Assembly: GCA_014529385.2 (NCBI GenBank)
Contig: CM043959.1
Location: 53,803,253-53,867,252, forward strand
Direction: 5' to 3'
Length of the DNA: 64,000 bases
Source of the DNA: Adiantum capillus-veneris
Lineage: Eukaryota; Streptophyta; Polypodiopsida; Polypodiales; Pteridaceae
Shown here: piece by piece, positions 46,749-57,142 of the stretch
How positions within the stretch are numbered: the first letter of the stretch is position 1
How the letters are laid out: each line of letters begins with the position of its first letter
Made by a program: the position numbers and the translations under genes
Notes under the pieces: generated by a model
Seen by the model: the letters and a program-made list of their open reading frames with translations, nothing else
The model's database searches: none
Told to the model about the DNA's origin: nothing

Positions 46749-47339
46749 TGTGGTGGCATGTCTTGTGTCATGGTGCACGATAATAGCAGGGTAGCTAGCC
46801 ACACAACGTGGGTGTGTGTGATAGTCGTTCTATAGAATGGTGCTTAGCACGGGGACATCACCATGAGGACCCCAAAGGCCAAGGGAGATGCTGCCAACAA
46901 AGTGTCACCTTTGACATGCAACAGTAATCAAAGGACAAGGAGGGAATGCCCTCCGCTAGCAGAAGCAACAACAAAGGTGTTTCCACCCCATCCCCCCAAC
47001 AAACAGAGCCAAAGCACAAAACCAGTCCCAACACAAGGGCTTGTGCAAAACAGTGAATCGTTGCTGATATTGACTCCGAACGGACCTCACTCCTGTTTGA
47101 TGAAGATGAATAAAAATTTGCCAGCAAGTTAAGACATGGTACGCTATTCATTGGCATTAGGCATGTGTTAACTAAACGGTGCATGTTCACTCCTTGTGCT
47201 TGATGTGTGACATTTGAAGTTAAATGTACAATACCAAATTTGGTACTCTGAAGTACCCCATTTGGTAATGTAGGGAATCACACCACATTTAATCTATATC
47301 TGAACAATTTTCTCTGATTTGTTTCACATTTCAGATTAG
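46748..47339. other. Non-coding interval
   Basis: No supported gene. At 47225-47270 the sequence ATACCAAATTTGGTACTC...CCCCATTTGGTA introduces the GGTAC motif family that fills 49605-51050 and 55290-56800. It may mark the left part of the large transposon proposed there. Confidence 0.4.
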
Positions 47340-47341
47340 AA

Positions 47342-48141
47342 TGGAATGGAGGAGTACCCTCAACAAACCTAATTTTGTTACACAGTACAAGACATGTTGA
47401 AGGAAAACTCCCTAAGGACTTGACTGATGAAGACTTACCACCCGAGTATTGGTTAACTATTTTCAAGTACAAGTACCAAAAGAACGGCAAGATCTATTTA
47501 AACCATACTATAGTATTCTATTCTCCAAAGTTTATCATGGCCCCCCTTCATGTGGTGAATTGACCAACAAGTTTGATAGGTGCTACGCTTTCAAGAAATT
47601 TCATGTAGTGAAAAAAGACCCAGCGGGGCATAGAGTAGCATGGGCCCAGTTTGGGGAAGGAGTGTTGCAAATGATAGCATCTAGGAATCGCGGGCTTGAT
47701 CGTAAAATTGAGGCATGGAGGAGGCAAAATGGCTCCTCCCCTAGAAGTGTCCTACATTCAAATAAGAAGGCTCGGATGACTCAAAGTAGCAGCAACATCT
47801 ACACAGAACAAGAGAAAGCTAATAGAGGGGTAGTGGCTGACTACCTACCTAATTTAGAGGCATTGATGCAAAGATTGTTAAAACCGGTGTCACATCCAGG
47901 GTCGTCAAATCTAACAGACCAGAAGACCTCTATTCAAGAAAACAGGAACCAAATAATGGTATATGAAGGTAAAGAGGGCGTGGTGAAAAGTTTGATAGAG
48001 GACATTAATACCTGGAAGCGCGAATTGTTCTGTTGCGGTAGCAAATGCCTTTCCTTGATGGAGAGATTAAAGAGTTTGAGGCTGAGCTGGGAGCAAGTCG
48101 GCGCTTGTAACGATGACACGGGGTTTTTGAAAATATCCTGA
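47342..48141 (+). pseudogene. Unrecognised protein, 5' exon region of a possible large-transposon gene
   Basis: A plus-strand frame from 47449 encodes 230 residues (MVNYFQVQVPKERQDLFKPY to DDTGFLKIS). It has mixed composition and a helical, charged C-terminal half (KSLIEDINTWKRELF). Upstream (47375-47460) another frame reads GKLPKDLTDEDLPPEYW and appears continuous with it after a one-base shift, suggesting a frameshift or splice. I recognise no domain. The next coding segment on this strand begins at 51064 after a typical acceptor, so 48141-51063 may be an intron later filled by insertions. Host-gene or transposon origin is undecided. Confidence 0.35.
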
Positions 48142-48258
48142 AGCTCCAAGTTGAGGTTCAACAGTAGGAGGTATTGTATTTTTGCCTTATTGCATTGTGT
48201 ATGACTATTTAAAGTGTCTATTTTGCACATGGTTTGGTGATTTGGCATGTTTCACTCC
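48142..48258 (+). other. Short interval before the TTAA-flanked element
   Basis: Non-coding, possibly intronic. Confidence 0.3.
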
Positions 48259-48262
48259 TTAA

Positions 48263-49600
48263 CACTAGGTTGGTAACCTAACAGGACATAAAAGTGTCCT
48301 TTCAGGGTTTTGAAAAAAACCTCCAAAACCATAGTAGATCCACTCATTTTGTAAAATCCTTTCATGAGGTTATAGTTCAAGGCCTACTACACATGGAAAA
48401 AATAAGAAACTTGTAAAATGTCTCATCTTTTGGTCACACCAAGCCTCCAAAGTTGATGGACCAGTGCATTTTCATCAAAACAGTCATTTCTTACGTTTTG
48501 TTGCATAAAAATAAGATTAGGGATTTTTGTAGGACTTGAGATAAATTCCCTAGTTAACTTCAATGGGTTGGTGATCAGAACATATGATTGCTTCTCACTC
48601 ACTATTGTTTGTTTTGCCAAAATAAATAGGTACAAAAAGTTGAATTTTTACCATTCTGCAAACATATCATCAAAGTTTCTATAGCCATGCTCAATACAAA
48701 TAATATATGCATGTTTTCTTAGTTCCCTATTGTCCTTTATGTTCATAAGGAGCCATGGAGCATGTCAAAAGAATAATACATCTCTTACCAAGGGGAATCT
48801 TGGGGACAAAGATGAAGTGTTAAATACAGCAAACATGAAAAAACTGGGTTCAACATTATGAGTTGTAGAATCCCATAGAAACTATTCAACATCTAGCCAA
48901 ATTTGATACTTATAACTAGATATGGTTACTACCTACAAAATGCATGTAGTTGTCACAAGAAACTCACAATATTGAAAAAGCTATACTTGATATACTAGAA
49001 TGTTTTGTTTTCTTCTATAATTGAAAAAATTAACCATCGTTGTGTACTATGCAAAATAGGGTATTAGGTGCCCCAAAACTCAAGGAATATTAGCTTTATG
49101 TTACAATATGTGACATATAAAATCAAAAATGCATTTGGATATCATGAAATCCACCAAAAAAATCATAGAAGAGCTAAAATTGGCTAAAAAATAGGATTTG
49201 ATAATTTTTGTAATTTGGTCATAACTTACAACTTTAATATTTATTTCTCCCTAGAAGCATCAGGACATGTTGAGGACTACTAAAGATAGTTCTCTAGCAT
49301 TATAGACCTCACAAACATGAATTCTAGAGTGGTATAGTTGCAAAAAGTTGAAAAAAGCCAAAAACAGGACCTGTTTTTTCACACAGTTTAGGTTGTGAAA
49401 TGTTGTGCAAGGACAATGTTAAAGATGGAATTGATATTCCAAAAAAATGTCGAGTTTTTTTCAGCTCATGAGACAATTTTCTAGATAGATAGCACCTCAA
49501 AATCCTCTTTCAAACTCTTGACATAATTCAAGGAAAATGGTCACTTAACAGGACATAAAAGTGTCCCAGGACATAAAAGTGTCCCATTACCAACCTAGTG
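48263..49600. mobile_element. Non-autonomous DNA element with CACTAGGTTGG ends flanked by TTAA
   Basis: Left end CACTAGGTTGGTAA and the right end (reverse complement CACTAGGTTGGTAA) are perfect 14-bp inverted repeats. Subterminal GGACATAAAAGTGTCC occurs once at the left and twice, in direct tandem, at the right. TTAA flanks both sides (48259-48262 and 49601-49604). The 1.34-kb interior is AT-rich without a meaningful ORF. TTAA duplication is the piggyBac-type signature, while CACTA starts are En/Spm-like. The superfamily is unresolved. Confidence 0.8.
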
Positions 49601-49604
49601 TTAA

Positions 49605-51060
49605 CTGGTTTATTTGCTAACACTTTTAGGGGTTTTGGTACTTTCTTGAACTATTTTAGTTCTTTCTCTAACTGTTTGGTACTTTTTTCAACACTAGATG
49701 TTGTCCAGGTACTTCCCTTGGTACTTTATGGTGCTTTTTTGTTTCATTTGGTACTCTCTTGAACTATTTTGGTACTTTCTTGTTACTAAATTTTGAGACT
49801 TATATGGTACTGGTGGTTTCGTCTTGGGTGCTATGTTGGCACAATCCATGGTACTTTTGTTGCTTCTTTGTTCATTTGGTACTCTTAAGAACTATATTGA
49901 AACTAGTTTGGTACTTTCTAGTTTAGTGCTTTGGTACTTTCTTGAAATATTTTTATAGTGCTTTGATACGTTTTTGAACTATTTTGGTAATTTATTTAAC
50001 TATTTGGGTACTTTTTTGAACAGTATGTGGTATGTTGGTACTTTTGTTTGAGCTTTTTAGTGCTTCTTTATTACAAATGGTACTCCATTGGACTATTTTG
50101 GTACTGGTTTCGTACTTTTTTGGTACTCATATGGGTACATTTTGTTTTGTCTTGGGTGGTATGTTTGCACAATCCTTGGTACTTTGGGTGCTTGTTTGTT
50201 CGTTTGGTGCTCTTTTGAAGTCTTTTGCTATTGCTTTGGTACTTTCTAGTCACAAATTTTTTTGTCTTATAGGGTATTATTGGGTTTATCTTGGGTTCTA
50301 TGTTGTTGTTGTCTTTGGTACTTTTGGTGCTTCTTTGCTTCATTTGGTGCTATTTGGAAATATTTTGATACTGCATTGGTACTGTTTTGTTACAAGTTTT
50401 TGGGTCTTATTTGGCACCAATAAATATTTCTTGGGTGCTATGTTGGTACTATCTTTGGTATTTTTGGTGTTTTCTATGCTTCATTTGGTACTATTTTGAA
50501 CTATTTTGGTACTGGTTTAGAATATTTTTGTTACAAGTTATTGGGTCTCATTGGGTCTTTTTGGGTATTTCCTAGGAGTTTGGGTTCTTTGTTGTACTAT
50601 ATAGTGCTCTTTAGAACTATTTTTGTGTAATTTGACTTGTTCTTGTACTCTTTTGTTACATATTTGGTACTATGTTGGTATTGTTTTGAAACTATTTTGG
50701 TGCATATTTAGTTGGGTTTTTCTTGGAAGTTTTTGGTACTTGGTTGTACCAATTAAGTACTATTTAGAACCGTTTTGGTACAATTTAACTTGTTTTGATA
50801 TTGTCTTGGTCCCTATTTGGTACTTATTTGAATTTCTTTTGGTACTGTTTTAGTTCCTATTCAGTACTTTTTTGGTACTGCTTGGGTATGTCTTGGGAGT
50901 TTGTGGTACTTTGTTGTACCAATTTAGTGTTTTATAGAATTGTTTTAGTATAATTTGACTTGTTTTGGTGCTACTTTGGTACCTATTTGGTATTGTCTTG
51001 GTACCGTTTTAATAATGTTTAGGTATTACTTGTATTCTTCCTTGCTAATTGTTTTTTTTG
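49605..51060 (+). repeat. Array of degenerate TTTGGTACT motifs
   Basis: About 1.45 kb of T-rich sequence where TTTGGTACT or close variants recur every 15-60 bases. They are interleaved with TTGAACTATTTTGG and TTGGGTNTTNCTTGGG-like stretches. It has no coding sense despite open frames. It ends with the splice-acceptor-like CTAATTGTTTTTTTTGGCAG at 51063. Confidence 0.85.
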
Positions 51061-51063
51061 GCA

Positions 51064-52552
51064 GATAAGTTAATAGAGTATGTCTGTTTTGCACATGAAG
51101 TATGCGATGATCTACAATGAGTGCTTAGAAACCCAAGACCATTACAAATTTGTAAGCAAGTTGTGTGCTGATGTGAAGAAAGGGATGACATACAAATTGA
51201 CTCCAAGGCCGCATGTTGTGGAAACTGAAAACAAAATTCATGTGTTTGGTACTTGTGTTTCCTATGGGGATGCTTTAGAGACTTCTTACATGGTTGGTAC
51301 CTACATGCTTCCCTACAGGCATTAGTACCATCCACTGTGTTTTTTTATTGTGTTAAGAACAAAAGATATGTGCGTGAAGGCACCTTGCAATATTATAATC
51401 CCTTCGGAGGCAAAGGCATGGGTGTTAGGGATGTCATTATTGAAGAGTAAGTGGGGTGTTTGTGTTGGACACTTTGCTTATATCATTTGAATTGATGATC
51501 TAATCTTGTCTTTCATCTTTTTGTATATGTAGGTAGAGGATCTTTTGATGTGGACACCCATGGAAACACCCCATTGGATTGGAAGGATCTCTAAGGTCAT
51601 AGCAAGTCAGATGCCACTCACATGTTCCAAGAAGATCCTCACAAATTTGTGCAAGAAATACTACAAGACATTGATGCCAGCACAGTGGAAGGGAAAGTGG
51701 TTGAGACTGTTGTAGACTCAAGCTTGGGAGAAGATCAACTAAAAACTAAAGTGTAGGAAATATTTCAATACCTTGATGCCATCACAGTGGAAGGGAAAGG
51801 GGTTGAGCCTAATGTAGATTCAAGCTTGAGAGAAGATCAGTTGAAAGCTAAAGTGTAGGAAATACTGCAAGACCTTGATGCCAGCACAATGGAAGAGAAA
51901 GGGGTTGAGTCTAATGTAGACTTAAGCTTGAGAGAATATCAGTTGAAAGCTAAAGTGTGATGCCAACACAGTGGAAGGGAAAGCGGATGAGGGAATTGTA
52001 GACTCAAGCTTGGGATAAGATCAATCGAAACCCAAAGTGCAGGAGAGGGTTAAACAAGGTAAAGAGCAAAGGGGACAGCATGAGAACCAACAAGGGTGAA
52101 GCGATCTAATTGAGGAAGTTGTTGAAATAGAGATTGACCAAGGAAAGAAGATCAATCAAGAAATGCCGGTTGATGAGGAGGTGGCAATTGAAGTTCTCTC
52201 GACCACATTTTTGGATGGGACATCAAAATTTGTAGAGGAGAAGGTGGGTAGAAAGAGAAAGGCAAAGAGGGCAGTGGAACCTACTAAAAGTGAACAAGAG
52301 GCTACAGGTGCCGAGGAGCCCAAAGACACGGAGGATGCTAAAGGCACGGAGGAGGCCAAAGGTTTGGGGGAGGGCAAAGGTGTAGAGGAGACACCTGATG
52401 CGACGTCCTTAGAAACAAGTGATAGCATTGACTCACCCACCCTCTCCCAACTCTTCCTTATGAAATCTAGTGCCCCATTGGTCATCGCCTCAAGCTGCAA
52501 ACTTGCAATAATTAGTTGTTGTGATAGCATTTTTTACTTGCTTCTTGCTTGA
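51064..52552 (+). pseudogene. Unrecognised protein with 34-residue repeats, later exons
   Basis: After a pyrimidine-rich acceptor, a frame reads MKYAMIYNECLETQDHYKFV and VSYGDALETSYMVGTYML, then shifts frame near 51325 to VREGTLQYYNPFGGKGMGV. A possible intron lies at about 51449-51540. The next part (FDVDTHGNTPLDWKDL) has a stop, followed by three full tandem 102-bp units and a deleted fourth (51665-52000, consensus around DASTVEGKGVE and SSLREDQLKAKV). The last ORF (52163-52552) has a Glu/Lys-rich low-complexity region (EEPKDTEDAKGTEEAKG). There are stops and a frameshift. I recognise no family. The highly charged tail might be nuclear or chromatin-associated, but that is a guess. Confidence 0.35.
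51665..52000 (+). repeat. 102-bp coding tandem repeats
   Basis: Units start at TTGATGCCA (51671, 51773 and 51875), period 102 bp. A fourth unit is shortened near 51958. Units 1 and 2 each carry an in-frame TAG at the same place (GTGTAGGAAATA). Confidence 0.85.
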
Positions 52553-52879
52553 TATGAAACACCATCCCATTTTTCTTATGTCAATGTGTTTGGTGTCATG
52601 TCACTCTACTCTTGAAAGATGTCATTGTGTTTGTAAACTGTCATGTCCTACTGTCAAAAATTGGTAAACGTTTATGGTGCCTAATGTCCAACTTTGTTAT
52701 TGCAAAACTTTTGTGTTCTTCTACTCATATAGTTTAGTGGTTCTACAACTAAGGACAGTCACGGTGACTAAATGAACAACGACCGGATACATCAATGCCG
52801 GTAGATGTAATAGCGAGCGATAGGCGCCTTATTATTTTGGATTTCAATGGAAGGATTGTGTTGAAGAACCCAAAGTGTT
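52553..52879. other. Non-coding interval
   Basis: No gene or repeat recognised. Confidence 0.4.
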
Positions 52880-53550
52880 GTGGAATATCCTATTCCCACC
52901 AGGATGTAGGCCACGAGGTGTGCAAGACTCTTGATACAAGTATTGTGTGGTCAAATGCGGAAGACTTCACACACACACTCTCTTTGTGTGGAGTGAAAAG
53001 TGCAAGAGCTCCATCTCCTTCTCCAAGCTTGTTGAGAAGTGGAGAGCCTACACCAACAGTCTTGGCTATGGAATGCAAATCCAACCAAGAGCCATGCTTC
53101 AGTGCTTAAGCTTGCCATCTTCTTCATCTTCATTACTATGCTATTATGCTATGCTAAGGAAGAAGAGTGATGATAAGTGAGGAACTATTCTTTTTCCTAT
53201 GGATGATTCTTCTTCTTCTTCCCTACCCTCATTCCCCGCTAGCTCTCTCCACCTTCAAAGGTGTTTGAGGCCTTGGGATAGTTAATGCTTTATGCAAAGT
53301 TTAAGTTATGCTCATGATGCATGAAGATTTCCATCTTCATAGCATCACCAAGGTCACAAGGAACACAAATATTGTATTGTAACAAGTCTCTCTTGATGGG
53401 AGAATCTATAATACAAATGCCTTTTAGAGGGGGACCAGCTCCAAGTAAATCTGTTCCTCAACTATTGTCATGTTCTCTAATACTCTCTCTCTTGCAAAAG
53501 TATTGTTCATGCCAAGTTAATTAAGTACTATGTTCCTGTTGCTACCATCA
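52880..53550 (+). repeat. Diverged chromovirus LTR fragment, inverted relative to 16716-25614
   Basis: The reverse complement matches the chromovirus LTR over several blocks. Examples are GGCTCTTGGTTGGATTTGCA, TTCTCCCATCAAGAGAGAC, ACAATACAAT.CTTTGTGTTCC-like sequence and GATGGAAATCTTCATGCA. Divergence is much greater than between the two LTRs of the intact element. No internal region is attached, so it is a solo or broken LTR of a related older element, in the opposite orientation. Confidence 0.75.
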
Positions 53551-53631
53551 ATTAAGTTCACCCTCTATGTTCTCAAAGTAACCTCACAAAAATGCTCACT
53601 CTAATTCTCTTAATTCTGATATTCTCAAAGT

Positions 53632-55121
53632 TCATAGGCCATTTATATTACACTGCAAAGTTATCCCAATGGATAGTAATTGGCTCAACACCTCAGGGTC
53701 TCCTTCATACATAGGCATGCTTAAATCTTGACTCATTTGGGAGGAAAATAGATCATTGTAGTTTTGCTCACCATCCTCATCCTCATCCCTATCTGCTTGT
53801 ATCAACTCTATCAATAGCTCGATGGAGACATATTTCCATTCTTCAATGTGCTGCTTATTATGGCATCTCCTCCACTGTCCATTCACACATGGATCACAAA
53901 AGCATGACAGGTCAAAAACGCACATCACATGGACTGTGCATTGAGTATACGTCAACACAATGGAATGAGCGAGAGTCTATAATTGGTTTACAATCTCATA
54001 AGGGAGAACACATCACATCATTTTGGGATACGACTAGAACACCCTCTTTGTGATTTCACTCCACCTTCCCTTGTTGGTTGAAACATCAAGTTCAAAAAAT
54101 TGACCACATCAACTGCAAACTTTATGGGTGATCCATCGGGTTTTATCTCTTCATGTGTCATGGTTCTCTTGATAACAACACATGCACCATCATGCTCTCC
54201 TTTTCCATGTCCTGAAGCGGAGAAGTTATGCATCATATGAAATCCTGTTAATGGCTAATAATACTTGGCTAGAAAATAGTGTGGCTGTCATGCCTTGAAC
54301 TATGAAGTGGCACCATCTAACCATACTCAATGATAACGCAAATGGTGTCCCTGTTGTTTCACTTGATTTTTATGCAACATAAAACAATGATGAACAAAGA
54401 GAGTGTCATGGATCTTATCATCTGATATGTGAAAATGCAAAGTCTTCTCCACACCTCCTATACAAAATTCCTAAGATAAGAGATGTGCACCAGTATTGTT
54501 ACCTGTGTTGACAACCAATGCATGGACTGGATCTCATTTTGCACTTTAAAGCTTTCGTTCCTTGAAAATCAACAATAGAAACCACAACATCTCTGGAAAA
54601 ATTAAGCAAGCAGTCTTTAAATTGATGAGTCTGCCACCTAAACACAAAATTATGTTTGATGAATATTTTTAGATGATCTAACAAAAGATGAATAAAAGTT
54701 GCACTTGTCATCCTTTCCACGACCAAGTCCTTTCTCTTCTTCTCTTTTCCTTTGCATTAACCTGTCAAATACCTACATCCTTAAATACCTAAACAGTCAG
54801 TTCCCTGCTATCTGTTGCAATCTCGTCTAGGTAGACTGACTACTTTCTTACACCACATCTAGGGCACTCTCCAAGCAAGAATCTCTTTGCATGATATTCA
54901 TGATCCGTAGGATGAGGGAACAATATGAAATCCAGCAAGTTATTTATGTGTTGAAAACCTGCTTGGTTTGCAGAATAGTGACCTGCGTCACTATGTGTAT
55001 CACAAATGGAGCATGTACATGGATGTTCTTTTGTGTGATGCCCAAACTTGTTTTGGAACACCCTACTCACGCATTTGATTGAAAGAATCCTTGAAGTATA
55101 CCATCTGGGTATGGTAAACAT
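53632..55121 (-). pseudogene. Degraded DDE-type transposase-like protein
   Basis: Read from 55121 leftward, a segment with CTCSIC, HYHAKRFLLGECPRCGV-like Cys pairs is followed by HQFKDCLLNFSRDVVVSIVDF (about 54590) and NEIQSMHW, QVTILVHI (about 54500). Then come HFHISDDKIHDTLFVHHCF (about 54410), WLDGA (about 54310), SGHGKGEHDGA (about 54195) and a Cys-rich end with CFCDPCVNGQWRRC (about 53880). The Asp-bearing motifs in this order resemble an RNase-H-fold transposase family I have seen often in moss, lycophyte and fern genomes; no name is certain. Stops and frame changes between all segments make it dead. Its place between the two GGTAC arrays suggests it served the surrounding transposon. 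Confidence 0.55.
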
Positions 55122-55289
55122 AGCATCAAGTTTAGCGCTCTTTCAATTTTCGGACAAAGAATAGCTTGAGTGTCTCAAAGGACCTAAAGGACAACTTTAT
55201 TGCACGATATGTGCTCTTGAATATTTTGTAGAGCTCCACCTATAAACAAAAGATGATCCACGTTAGAGCTCAAAATATTACAAAAAAAG

Positions 55290-56800
55290 AGTAAAGCACC
55301 AAAGTAGTTTATAGTACCAAATTTGGTACTGTAAACCACCAACTCATTCTAAAATTCCAAATTTGGCACTGCCCTGCCAAAAAATCATACTATAGTACTA
55401 AATGGGGTACAGAAAAGGACCAAATTTGGTTCTATGTAACCTATGCAAGTACCCTAAAAGCAACAACTTTGTTTTTAGAACCCAATTTTGTACTATACTA
55501 CCTAGAGTGATTGGTGCCCAAAAGAATTAAATTGCTCGACTATGCATATACTTTGTCATACTATGGTGCATAAAAGCACCAAATTTGGTACTATGGATCC
55601 CCTAAGGTACTATGGAAGCACACTAAAAGAACCCTTTATAGTACTAAATAGCATAGAAGCACTAAATTTGGTACTATGGATCCCCTAAGGTACTATGCAG
55701 GCACATTAAAAGCACGCTGCATAGTACCCAGTCAGACACTTTTGTGTAAACTAGATAGTACCAAATTGGATCCCTAATACCAAACTTGATTCTTTTAGGT
55801 ACAGAAGAGCACCAATGTTGGTACTATACATCCAGTTTGGTACTTTGCAGGATACTTTGAAAGCACCAAATCTATTTCCAAAACCCAATTTGGTATTATA
55901 TTATTGTGTGAGTGGTGCCCAAAAGTACCAAATTGAGACTATGGATCCCTAAGGTACTATGCAAGCACATTCAAAGCACCCTACATAGTCAAACTCAATC
56001 CGAATAGTACCAAATTGGGTACATTTCTTTACACTGCATAGTACCAAAATGGATTTTTTTTTTGCATATTGCATAGTGCCAAACTAGATCAGTAATACCA
56101 AATGAGATACTTTTCATTATTAAAAAAAAGCTTCAAAATTGGTGCTATGCCTTTTGTTTGGTACTTTGTAGGTAACACTTTAAGCACCAAATCCATTTCC
56201 AAACTCCAATTTGGTACTATACTTCCAAGTGCTGCGAGAAGTGTCCAAAACTATCAAATTGTTATTGTGGATCCCCTTAGGTAGTATACAGACACACCTG
56301 AAGTACCTTGCATAGTACCAAATTGGATCCGTAGTTCCAAATTGGGTACTTTGTTGTATATTGCATAGTTACAAACTGGATCCATAGTACGAAATTGGAA
56401 ACTTTTCTAGATACAAAAAGTGCCAAAATTGGTACCATGCATCCAGTTTGGTACTTTACAGGATACACTAAAAGCATCAAATCTGTTTCCAAAACTTGAT
56501 TTGGTATTACACTACTAACTATGGGTGGTGATCAATAATACCAAATTGAGACTATGCATCCATACTTTCGGGCCTTGCAACCAAAAAATTGTATTGTGCA
56601 TCATGTTCGGTACCATGCAAAATCTAGAGAAGCACCAAATTGGTACTATGGAGCTGGGAATTGGTACCTACAATGATTGTTGCCCAAAAAGTGTCAAAGT
56701 GGTACTGTTTGGCCTAGAGTGATTGTTGGTAGAAAACTACCAAGTTAGTAATGTATAGCCAAACGTGAGTGCTGCCAAAAAACTACAAATTTTGTACTAT
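55290..56800. repeat. Array of degenerate AGTACCAAAT / TTTGGTACTAT motifs
   Basis: About 1.5 kb of repeats built from ACCAAATTTGGTACTATG and GGATCCCCTAAGGTACTATG. A clear sub-unit of about 87-92 bp occurs near 55577 and 55664, with later variants at 55935 and 56255. Both orientations of the GGTAC core occur. It shares that core with 49605-51060. Confidence 0.85.
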
Positions 56801-57142
56801 TTCAACAAAAACCAAGTCCACTAAGGATTGGGGGAATCCCAAAATCCGAGCAAATAAAATCGAGCAAACCATAAACCGAGCAAAACTTATATTTTTTTAA
56901 ACACAAAATTGAGCAAACCATAAACTTTGCAAAACTTACAATGGCTTTTTATAGCCTTGTGCCAAAAACCTTCCATCAACATTGAAAATAACCAAGAAGG
57001 TGTATCGCATCTACAAATCAAAATGGAGAGCGCAATAACTAAAATACTGCCGCACGAGAATATTCGAGGCTAAAGTTAATACCCATAAGCACATATCAAC
57101 CAAAAAGCTACTTCTCAAAACCATTGCAAGGTCCACAAGCCT

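Noticed and set aside
46568-46804. Gly-rich or Pro-rich/Thr-His repeat proteins
   Set aside because: Translations of a G-run and a TG microsatellite; not genes.
48263-49600. Certain piggyBac assignment
   Set aside because: TTAA flanks fit, but the ends do not start CCC and TTAA may be part of the inverted repeat.
49605-51060. Hydrophobic membrane-protein-like open frames (many Leu, Phe, Trp)
   Set aside because: They arise from the T-rich TTTGGTACT array and appear in overlapping frames on one strand.
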